64,000 nucleotides of DNA, taken from the NCBI GenBank assembly GCA_036345935.2, contig JADWOT020000420.1:1-64000 (forward strand), read 5' to 3'. Position 1 is the first letter of the stretch. Each line of letters begins with the position of its first letter. Shown piece after piece: positions 23,502 to 34,200 of this stretch. Position numbers and translations under genes: made by a program. Origin of the DNA: Taenia hydatigena. Lineage: Eukaryota > Platyhelminthes > Cestoda > Cyclophyllidea > Taeniidae. The notes beneath the pieces are model-generated. The model was not told where the DNA came from, made no database searches, and was given only the letters and a program-made list of their open reading frames with translations.

Positions 23502-23527
23502 CGGACCTTCACCGTTTCAAAAAAGGA

Positions 23528-24430
23528 ATGAATTTTGGGGATTGGATGAAAACCGTTAGGTTTAACATCCACTTGTACTCTCCGCGGCAGAGGATTCCGC
23601 TGATCCTGCACGCTCTCCCGCAAGAACTTTTCTCCGCAGCGGTTGATGCCGGAGTCTCACCTGACTCCGATCTCGACCAGTGCTGCGAGACACTGGCTCA
23701 GCCCGTTATTGACCAGCGAGAGGAGTCGCTAGCTAGGGAGTTCTTTCTCCGCAACCAAAATTCAGGCGAAAACGATGAGGAATACGCGGGAGTCCTGCAA
23801 ATCCTCGCCGAACGGGCTTTCAGAGGCTGCCCACCTAACAAGGTGAAAAGATGGGTGGCTGTCCAATTCAAAGCCGGAGTCCGACCTCCGTCCATCGCAG
23901 CGAAACTCCAGGCCATGAAGACCAGCAATGTCAGCCAGCTGGTCGATGCAGCAACTAGGAAACGTCAGGAACTTCTCCTGACTCCGCCGTCCCACATGTC
24001 CCACCGCTGGCCGAATTCCACACGTCCGCGGTGGACTCCTCCACCCCGTATCACAAAAGCAGGTGAGCAGCACTATTACTTATCCTGCTTATCCTCCCAT
24101 GGTTCTCTCCCATTTATGCGAGTCTCTGGCAAGCTAGAGGGACGCCTCTGCAGTTTCCTCCTTGACTCAGGCACGGCCAAGTCATTAGTGCATCCTCAAG
24201 CGTTCCCAGATCTCCACAATAAGTTTCGCACGGGTCCTCCCTTCGTGAAACCTCTCAGCAGAAGGGAGAAAGATGAAAGTAAAAGGAGAGACGTTGCTAA
24301 AAGTGTCACTGGGAAAAGAAACTTGAAAAGTCTAATTTATTATGTGCCCCAAGTTAGTTTGAGACGCGATACTCGATGTTGACTTCCTTCGTAACACCAA
24401 GACGGTCCTGAATTTCGCAGAAGGGACATT
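23528..24430 (+). pseudogene. gag-pro: gag and aspartic protease of gypsy copy 2
   Basis: An open frame covers the structural protein and protease. It stays open upstream to 23420, but that part lies in the LTR and primer site, so I place the start at the ATG at 23528, giving about 284 codons to the stop at 24382. The first 180 residues resemble the gag of copy 1 and are capsid-like. The protease motif is LLDSG (Asp at 24164-24166). No clear CCHC zinc knuckle is visible between the two. Near 24350 the reading frame shifts, and the protease-RT linker continues in another frame. A true frameshift mutation or decay are both possible. Confidence 0.75.
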
Positions 24431-24431
24431 C

Positions 24432-25988
24432 GTGACCCCGCGGCATAAGAAGACTACCCCATCCAGATCTCCGCCCAAAAAGGACGCAGACGCAATCTGT
24501 AGCACCCTCTTCGAAGCTGCGGCCATCCCGATCAACAACTTGGATGAGCTTTGCTCCCAGTTAACGCAGATCACCGATAGCGAGAGAAAGGAGCTACGCT
24601 CATTGCTTAGCAAGTATCCAAGCACGTTCTCATGGCAAGGAGCAAAACTCGGACGAACAAGCATTACTAAACACACTATTGACACCGGCGAGGCTAGGCC
24701 CATTTGGCAACCACCCAGACGTATACCTCCGCCCCTCCAGGACTAAGCAAACCGTCTGGTGGAAGAAATGATCGAGGATGAAGTTATAAAACCATCCAAG
24801 TTACCATGGGCTTCTCCAATCGCATTGGTGAAGAAAAGTGACGGCAGACTACGGCTGTGCATCGATTACAGGAAGTTAAATGCCGTAACTAAGAAAGACG
24901 CCTTTCCCTTACCTCATATCAACGACTACTTGGATGCTCTGCGTGGATTAAAGTGGCTCTCCACACTAGACTTAAAATCTGGATACTGGCAAGTAGAAGT
25001 AGCGGAAAAAGATGGAGAGAAGACGGCTTTCATAGTACCCAACGGGCTTTATGAATTCCAGACAATGCCGTTTGGACTCTGTAACGCCGCAGCCACTTTC
25101 CAGCGCCTGATGCAGACAGCACTGATTGGGTTATTTCCGAAACATTGCATAATCTACCTCGATGACATCCTTGTTTTCGGTGGAGACATCCGCGAGCATA
25201 ACGCCAATCTCAAACTAGTCCTAGACCGTCTGCAAGATGCAGGTTTGACCTTGAATCCAAAGAAGTGTCATTTTCTCCGCCGTTCAGTCAACTTTCTGGG
25301 GCACACAGTCTCGTCAGACGGGATGGTAGTCACTGAAGATCGCACAAAACAAGTGAGAATCTGGCCAACACCAACTAATCAGACGGAACTCTGCAGCTTC
25401 CTCGGTTCGGCAAACTACTATAGGCACTTCGTGAATGGCTTCGCCAAGATTGCTAGTCCTCTACACAAGCTAACCGAGAAGCAGGCAAAAAGGAATTTCA
25501 AGTGGGAGAACAAACATGATGAAGCCTTCGAAGAACTAAAGCGAATGCTCTGCTCCTCTCCGATTTTGGCTTTACCAACTTTCGAGACCGACGCCCCTCC
25601 CTTTGTACTAGACACGGACGCCAGTGACGTGGCCGTGGGCGGTGTAATTTCGCAAAGAGACAAAGAAGGTAGAGAACACGTCATCGCCTGCGCTAGTGCC
25701 AGACTAAACGAAAAAATGGGACAGAAGAGTGTAACAGAACGTGAACTTTTCGCCATCTATACAATGGTGCGACACTTCAAGCACTATCTTATAGCGAGAC
25801 AGTTCATAGTGAGAACAGACCATCAAGCGCTGACCTGGTTGAAAACAATGAAGGAATTCGATCATTCGGTTGCACTTTGATACGAGGAACTGCAACAATA
25901 TGACTTCACTGTGCAGTACAGAAACGGAGACTAGCATAGCAGCGCGGATGCATTATCCCGCAGACCCCTCTCAGTCGATAGGCATAGC
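24432..25988 (+). pseudogene. pol: Reverse transcriptase and RNase H of gypsy copy 2, truncated
   Basis: Linker and RT start in one frame, with a stop near 24745 just before the RT core. The core from 24759 is open for 373 codons. RT motifs include the LDLKSGYWQ block, the FQTMPFGLCNA block and the active site YLDD at 25155-25166. RNase H follows with DTDAS, a TERELFAI helix and RTDHQALTWL. A TGA at 25878-25880 replaces what is normally Trp, and another stop follows near 25932. Coding similarity to copy 1 continues to about 25995, then ends in the inverted LTR, so the whole integrase is missing. The result is an inactivated, 3'-truncated pol. Confidence 0.88.
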
Positions 25989-25990
25989 AG

Positions 25991-26218
25991 TGTAGAGGGT
26001 TCCTCCTCTCTCTTCTGGTCGCCCTTGTTGGTAGAAGTCGGAGCATTTTTCGACATTTTTATTATTTTAGGGAGGAAATCATACAGCGAGGCAAAATACG
26101 GAACTCAGGCCGGGGAAGGGCCACGCTCTTGCAAGCCTCCACGCCGCACCGCCACGAGGTTCAAATTATTTTCCCGTCTCTGGCCTACAAAGCACATTTA
26201 AAGAATATAAGTATTACA
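25991..26218 (-). repeat. Complete LTR in inverted orientation
   Basis: The reverse complement of this segment aligns end to end with the 5' LTR at 23260-23485. It begins TGTAATACTTATATTC, passes the AATAATAA and AATGTCGA region, and ends CTCTACA. The first 45 bases are nearly identical, while the rest differs at an estimated fifth of positions by eye. The inner end coincides with the LTR/primer-site boundary to within a few bases. The outer end is followed at once by CACGT. Confidence 0.85.
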
Positions 26219-26223
26219 CACGT
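26219..26223 (+). repeat. Putative 5-bp target-site duplication, right (CACGT)
   Basis: Directly abuts the outer end of the inverted LTR and matches 23255-23259 in sequence and orientation. The core ACGT is palindromic, which slightly raises the chance of coincidence. Confidence 0.6.
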
Positions 26224-28293
26224 TGTGTTCCTGCCTCTCGTCTAAAAGGTGAGGTCAAAGAAACATAAGTGCTGCAGCATTGCAGTATTTTTAATTGTTG
26301 CAACCTTAAAGAAAATTAATTAAAAAGTTGCCTAAAAATCTAATAGATAGTGATGAAAATCTAGGAAAAGACGTATTCTTAACTGACCTGTGTAATATGA
26401 ATCATAAGAATCATAAAATCGTATTTTCAAGTCTTGTACAATTGCCATACTTAACTGTGTTTGCAAAAATTTCTGCAAAGTATTTTTCTATGGCAATTAT
26501 TTTGCTTTGTTCATACCCAATACCCTTCTCGTGTGTTATGCGGCATATATGAAATGCCGGGCTTTGGTGTTGTCGTTGCTACGTCTAGTTTCAAGTTTGC
26601 GCAAAAGAGTTCGGGTATGTGGGCTTCTATTTTGGAAATTTTTGACTTATTTTATGCATGCGCATAAGTAAACCCGCAGTGTTAACATGACGGCGTAGGC
26701 GGCGACTTTTGGGGCTTGCTGAATTAGTGGCTTGTGTAATGCTTGTGGTGAAATGATCGAATTCTATCGAAGTATTTAATTAAATGCTGACCTGGGTCGC
26801 GTGTATTTACTTTGAGCGCATTTTGTACCGCGGTGGTGTCTGCTGATTGTGGTCATTTTAAGACTTCCTCAAATTACGATGAAATGTGGGCGACCGGATT
26901 TCCCTATTATTGGTTACCAGTGGTTTATTTGTGGCGATAAATTGCATGTCGAATCTGCGGGCTCGCTGCCTGAGGGCAGTCGAGAAATCTCGGAGGAGTC
27001 AGCGGTAAAGTTGATGACCTGGTGATAATTATTGGGAGACACCACAAAATTGAGCCGAGGAAATTGTACGCAGACAGTTTAGCGATTGTATAATGTTAAA
27101 CTCGACCAAAATTTCAGTCCTTAGTGCATTACTGAGCTGCCAACTGTGCGTTTCGGTCACTCTAGTGGTTGATTATGAGAGTCCATCCATGAGATGGCGC
27201 TTCGTAGGACTTCCTTTCCCTTGCTGTAGTCGATAAAGAAATTACTGACTTTAGCGGCAGTTGGCAATAAAATAATGCATGCTGACTTCAGTGAATGGAT
27301 GGAGAGTTTTGATTCTTGCAAAGCTGGCAAACCGGTTGGGATGTAACCTTTCCAACTTTTCATTGAGTAATGGCATAATGCTAGAGATCGTCTTAGCGCA
27401 GATGTGAGAAGAGGTGCGAAATAACCCGGACTCTAAAATGCCAAATCCATGAACCAATGCTTTGCTTTTTCTCCGTGAGGTCACTTGAGTTTTTTATGTG
27501 ACATTTTGATTTCTGCCTGGATAAATGACATGCCTCTCTATCAGCTGGTCAATGTTGTGTCAAAAGTGATTGTTGGTTGGAGACTTTTGATGATTTCTGC
27601 ATGTGGACATGGTTTCTTCGCTTCTAAGAAAGGCCATCGAATCCCTATTTTTCAGTTGCGAAGGATGTGATAAATGTCTCCTCTGTTTAATACAGTCATT
27701 GCTGGGCTGAAAGACTTCGCGGTCTTTTATCACGAGTTTTGCTGCCCATTTAAGCAAAGTGTAATTCATTGGGCACTCCTTCCATGACGAGGAGAATCGC
27801 AGTCCCATGGGATCGAGTATGTGCTTGAAGACAAACGCTCAGAAGGTTGTGTCCTTGGTGGGACTCCAGGTGTCACAAACTTGATCCATATCTCGTCCCT
27901 TTTCTCGGCTGTAAGTGTAGCGGAGGTCGTGGTGATTGTGTCGCCTGGTGGAAGGTACGGTACTTGTCAACTCCCTACATACTAACGTTACATGTATTTG
28001 ATATGCTGATTGTTGCAAATGGGCCTAATGCTCCATATAGAAAGTATTAGTTCTTTTTATAATTGAGTGATTTAAATAGCTACAAGTATACAAGGTGGGA
28101 TAGGATAGTGAAATACATGTAGGAGTTTTCTTAGAGAATGACTGCATTTATTTCGTGCAAAAAAGTTTTTGATGGCCAAATGCAATGCAGCATCTCAGTT
28201 GCGCTGTACCTGTAAAATAAGAAAATAGAAGAAATAATGTTTTCAGAAATTACGTATTCTTTATAGAGGACATCAATAGGCCGGATGTTTAAA
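26224..28293. other. No supportable gene
   Basis: About 2 kb between the gypsy element and the satellite. Short frames on both strands (up to 82 codons) have no recognised domain. No repeat partner was found in the window. Confidence 0.45.
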
Positions 28294-31200
28294 ACCCCTC
28301 GTAATTGCGAATTTCGCTCTCACTGGATGCAATTTCGTAGTATTGGTCCCCTCGTGATTGTGAATTTCGCCCTCACGGGCTGCAATTTCGTAGTATTGAT
28401 CCCCTCGTGATTACGAATTTCGCTCTCACTGGATGCAATTTCGTTGTATTCATCTCCTCATCATTGCGAATTTCGCTCTCACTGGATGCAATTTCGTATT
28501 ATTGATCCCCTCGTAATTGCGAATTTCGCTCACTGTGGATGCAATTTCGTTGTATTCATCTCCTCCTCATTGCGAATTTCGCTCTCACTGGATGCAATTT
28601 CGTAGTATTGATCCCTTCGCGATTGCGATTTTCGCTCTCAATGCATGCGATTTTGTAGTATTGATCCCCACGTGATTGCGAATTTCGCTCTCACTGGATG
28701 CAATTCCTTAGTATTGATCCCCCCGTGATTGCGAATTTCGCTCACTGTGGATGCAATTTCGTAGTATTGATCCCCTCGTGTTTGCGAATTTCGCTCTCAC
28801 TGGATGCAATTTCGTAGTCTTGATGCCCTCCTGATTGCGAATTTTGCTCTCACTGCATGCAATTTCGTAGTACTGATCCCCTCGTGATTGCGAGTTTCGC
28901 TCTCACTGGATGCAATTTCGTAGTATTCATCTCCTCCTCATTGCGAATTTCGCTCACTGTGGATGCAATTTCGTAGTATTGATCCCCTCGTGATTGCGAG
29001 TTTCGCTCTCACTGGATGCAAATTCGTGTTGTTGATCCCTCGTGATTGCGAATTTCGCTCACTGTGGATGCAATTTCGTTGTATTCATCTCCTCCTCATT
29101 GCGAATTTCACTCCCACTGGATGCAATTTCGTAGTATTGATCCCCTCGTGATTGCGAATTTCGCTCTCCGTGGATGCAATTTCGTAGTATTGTTCCCATT
29201 GTGATTGTCAATTTCGCTCTCACTGAATGCAATTTCGTCGTATTGATCCCCTCGTGATGGCGATTTTCGCTCTCACTAGTTGCAATTTCGTCGTATTGAT
29301 CCCCTTGTGATTGCGAGTTTCGCTCTCCGTGGATGCAATTTCGTAGTATTTATCCCCTTATGATTTCGAGTTTCGCTCTCACTGGATGCAATTTCGTAGT
29401 ATTGATCCCCTCGTGATTGCGAATTTCGCTCTCACTGGATGCAATTTCGTAGTATTGATCCCCTCGTGATTGCGAATTTTGCTCTCACTGGATGCGATTT
29501 CGTAGTATTGATCCCCTCGTGATTGCGAGTTTCGCTCTCACTGGATGCAATTTCGTAGTATTGATCCCCTCGTGATTGCGAGTTTCGCTCTCTGTGGATG
29601 CAATTTCGTAGACTTGATGCCCTCGTGATTGCGAATTTCGCTCTCACTGGATGCAATTTCGTAGTATTGATCCCCTCGTGATTGCGAATTTTGCTCTCAC
29701 TGGATGCGATTTCGTAGTATTTATCCCCTCGTGATTGCGAAATTCGCTCTCACCGGATGCAATTTCGTAGTATTGATCCCCTCGTGATTGCGAGTTTCGC
29801 TCTCACTGGATGCAATTTCGTAGTATTGATCCCCTCGTGATTGCGAGTTTCGCTCTCTGTGGATGCAATTTCGTAGACTTGATGCCCTCGTGATTGCGAA
29901 TTTCGCTCTCACTGGATGCAATTTCGTAGTCTTGATCCCCTTGTGATTGCGAGTTTCGCTCTCTGTGGACGCAAATTTGTAGTATTGATCCCCTCGCGTT
30001 TGCGAATTTCGCTCTCACTGCATGCATTTTCGTGGTCTTGATGCCATCGTGATTGCGAATTTTGCTCTCACTGGATGCGGTTTCGTAGTATTGATCCCCA
30101 CGTGATTGCGAGTTTCGCTCTCACTGGATGCCATTTCATAGTATTCATCTCCTCCTCATTGCGAATTTCGCTTTCTGTGGATGCAATTTCGTAGTATTGA
30201 TCCCCTCGTGATTGCGAGTTTCGCTCTCACTGGATGCAAATTCGTGTTGTTGATCCCCTCGTGATTGCGAATTTCGCTCACATTGGATGCAATTTCGTAG
30301 TATTGATCCCCTCGTGATTGCGAATTTCGCTCTCACTGGATGCAATTTCGTAGTATTGATCCCCTCGTGATTGCGAATTTCGCTCTCCGTGGATGCAATT
30401 TCGTAGTATTGATCCCATTGTGATTGTCAATTTCGCTCTCACTGGATGCAATTTCGTCGTATTAATCCCCTCGTGATGGCGATTTTCCCTCTCACTGAAT
30501 GCAATTTCGTAGTATTGATCCCCTCGTGATTGCGAATTTTGCTCTCACTGGATGCGATTTCGTAGTATTTATCCCCTCGTGATTGCGAAATTCGCTCTCA
30601 CGGGATGCAATTTCGTAGTATTGATCCCCTCGTGATTGCGAGTTTCGCTCTCACTGGATGCAATTTCGTAGTATTGATCCCCTCGTGATTGCGAATTTTG
30701 CTGTCACTGGATGCGATTTCGTAGTATTTATCCCCTCGTGATTGCGAAATTCGCTCTCACCGGATGCAATTTCGTAGTATTGATCCCCTCGTGATGGCGA
30801 TTTTCGCTCTCACTGGATGCAATTTCGTCGTATTGATCCCCTCGTGATGGCGATTTTCGCTCTCACTGGATGCAATTTCGTAGTATTGATCCCCTCGTGA
30901 TTGCGAATTTCGCTCTCATTGGACGCAATTTCGTAGTCTTGATGCCATCGTGATTGCGAATTTTGCTCTCACTGGATGCGGTTTCGTCGTATTGATCCCC
31001 TCGTGATTGCGAGTTTCGCTCTCCGTGGATGCAATTTCGTAGTATTGATCCCCTCGTGATTGCGAGTTTCGCTCTCACTGGATGCAATTTCGTCGTATTA
31101 ATCCCCTCGTGATTACGATTTTCGCTCTCACTGAATGCAATTTCGTCGTATTGATCCCCTCGTGATGGCGATTTTCGCTCTCACTGGATGCAATTCCGTC

Positions 31201-34200
31201 GTATTGATCCCCTTGTGATTGCGAGTTTCGCTCTCCGTGGATGCAATTTCGTAGTATTGATCCCCTCTTGATTGCGAGTTTCGCTCTCAGTGGATGCAAT
31301 TTCGTAGTCTTGATCCCCTCGTGATTGCGAATTTCGCTCTCACTGGATGCAATTTCGTAGTATTGATCCCCTTGTGATTGCGAGTTTCGCTCTCAGTGGA
31401 TGCAATTTCGTAGTCTTGATCCCCTCGTGATTGCGAATTTCGCTCTCTGGGGATGCAATTTCGTAGTATTGATTCCCTCGTGATTGCGAATTTTGCTCTC
31501 ACTGGATGCGATTTCGTAGTCTTTATCCCCTCGTGATTGCGAATTTTGCTCTCACTGGATGCAATTTCGTAGTATTAATCCCCTTGTGATTGCGAGTTTC
31601 GCTCTCCGAGGATGCAATTTCGCAGTATTAATCCCCTCGTGATTGCGAATTTCGCTCTCACTGGATGCAATTTCGTAGTATTGATCCCATTGTGATTTTT
31701 AATTTTGCTCTCAATGGATGCAATTTCGTCGCATTAATCCCCTCGTGATGGCGATTTTCGCTCTCACTGAATGCAATTTCGTCGTATTGATCCCCTCGTG
31801 ATTGCAAGTTTCGCTCTCTGTGGATGCAATTTCGTATTCTTGATCCCCTCGTGATTGCGAGTTTCGCTCTCACTGGATGCAAATTCGTGGTATTGATCCC
31901 CTCGTGATTGCGAATTTCACTCACTGTGGATGCAATTTCGTAGTATTCATCTCCTCGCCTTGCGAATTTCGCTCTCTGTGGATGCAATTTCGTAGTCTTG
32001 ATCCCCTCGTGATTGGGAATTTCGCTCTCACTGTATGGAATTTCGTAGTATTGATCCCCTCGTGATTGCGAATTTCGCTCTCACTGTATGCAATTTTCGT
32101 ATTAATCCCCTCGTGATTGCGAATTTCGCTCCCACTGGATGCAATTTCGTAGTATTGATCCCCTTGTGATTGCGAGTTTCGCTCTCCGAGGATGCAATTT
32201 CGTATTATTAATCCCCTTGTGTTTGCGAGTTTCGCTCTCCGAGGATGCAATTTCGCAGTATTAATCCCCTCGTGATTGCGAATTTCGCTATCACTGGATG
32301 CAATTTCGTCGTATTGATCCCCTCGTGATTGCGAATTTCGCCCTCATTGGACGCAATTTCGTAGTATTGATCCCCTTGTGATTGCGAGTTTCGCTCTCTT
32401 TGGATGCAAATTCGTAGTATTGATCCCCTCGTGATTGCGAGTTTCGCTCTCACTGGATGCAATTTCGTAGTCTTGATCCCCTCGTGATTGCGAATTTCGC
32501 TCTCACTGGATGCAAGTTCGTGGTATTGATCCCCTCGTGATTGCGAATTTCGCTCTCGCTGCATGCATTTTCGTAGTATTGATCCCCTTGTGATTGCGAA
32601 TTTTACTCTCACTGGATGCAATTTCGTAGTATTGATCCTCTCGTGATTGTGAGTTTCGCTCTCTGTGGATGCAAATTCGTAGTAATGATCCTCTCCTGAT
32701 TGCGAATTTCACTCTCACTGGATGAAATTTCGTAGTATTGATCCCCTCGTGGTTGCGAATTTCGCTCTCAATGTATGCAATTTCGTAGTAGTGATCCCCT
32801 CGTGATTGCGAATTTCGCTCTCACTAAATGAAATTTCGTAGTATTGATCCCCTCCTGATTGCGAGTTTCGCTCTCACTGGATGCAAATTCGTGTTGTTGA
32901 TCCCCTCGTGATTGCGAATTTCACTCACTGTGGATGCAATTTTGTAGTATTCATCTCCTCCTCATTGCAAATTTCGCTCTTACTGCATGCAATTTCGTAG
33001 TCTGGATGCCATCGTGATTGCCAATTTCGCTCTCACTGGATGCAATTTCGTCGTAATAATCCCCTCGTGATTGCGAATTTCGCTCTCACTGAATGCAATT
33101 TCGTAGTATTGATCCCCTCGTGATTGCGAGTTTCGCTCTCTGTGGATGCAATTTCGTAGTATTGATCCTCTCCTGATTGCGAATTTCGCTCTCACTGGAT
33201 GCAATTCCGTCGTATTGATCTTCTTGTGATTGCGAGTTTCGCTCTCCGTGCATGCAATTTCGTAGTATTTATCCCCTCGTGATTGCGAATTTTGCTCTCA
33301 CTGGATTAAATTTCGTAGTATTGACCCTCGTAATTGCGAGTTTCGCTCTCTGTGGATGCAAATTCGTAGTATTGATCCTCTCCTGATTGCGAATTTCGCT
33401 CTCCCTGGATGAAATTTCGTAGTATTGATCCCCTCCTGTTTGCGAATTTCGCTCTCACTGGATGCAATTTCGTAGCATTGATCCCCTCGTGATTGCGAAT
33501 TTCGCCCTCATTGGACGCAATTTCGTAGTATTGATCCTCTACTGATTGCGAATTTCGCTCTCATGGATGCAAATTCGTAATAATGATCCCCTCGTGATTG
33601 CGAATTTCGCTATCACTGGATGCAATTTCGTAGTAATGATCCCCTCGTGATTGCGAATTTCGCTCTCACTGGATGCAAGTTCGTGGTATTGATCCCCTCG
33701 TGATTGCGAATTTCGCTCTCACTGGATGCGGTTTCGTAGTATTGATCCCCTCGTGATTGTGAGTTTCGCTCTCTGTGGATGCAAATTCGTAGTATTGATC
33801 CTCTCCTGATTGCGAATTTCGCTCTCCCTGGATGAAATTTCGTAGTATTGATCCCCTCCTGTTTGCGAATTTCGCTCTCACTGGATGCAATTTCGTAGCA
33901 TTGATCCCCTCGTGATTGCGAATTTCGCCCTCATTGGACGCAATTTCGTAGTATTGATCCTCTCCTGATTGCGAATTTCGCTCTCATGGATGCAAATTCG
34001 TAATAATGATCCCCTCGTGATTGCGAATTTCGCTATCACTGGATGCAATTTCGTAGTAATGATCCCCTCGTGATTGCGAATTTCGCTCTCACTGGATGCA
34101 AGTTCGTGGTATTGATCCCCTCGTGATTGCGAATTTCGCTCTCACTGGATGCGGTTTCGTAGTATTGATCCCCTCGTGATTGTGAGTTTCGCTCTCTGTG

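Larger units (their letters stand above)
23260..26218 (+). mobile_element. Ty3/gypsy element with oppositely oriented LTRs, no integrase (copy 2)
   Basis: A 2.96-kb element: LTR in normal orientation (23260-23485), tRNA-Leu-type primer site, gag plus protease, reverse transcriptase and RNase H, then an abrupt junction to a complete LTR in reverse orientation (25991-26218). Integrase and a normal 3' LTR are missing. A 5-bp direct repeat CACGT lies at both outer ends. Coding regions carry only a few stops and one frame change, so the element is younger than copy 1 at 13111-16620. It could not move without enzymes supplied by another element. Confidence 0.88.

Noticed and set aside
23420..23527. 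N-terminal 36 residues of gag
   Set aside because: This stretch lies in the LTR and primer binding site and cannot be the start of the gag made from genomic RNA.
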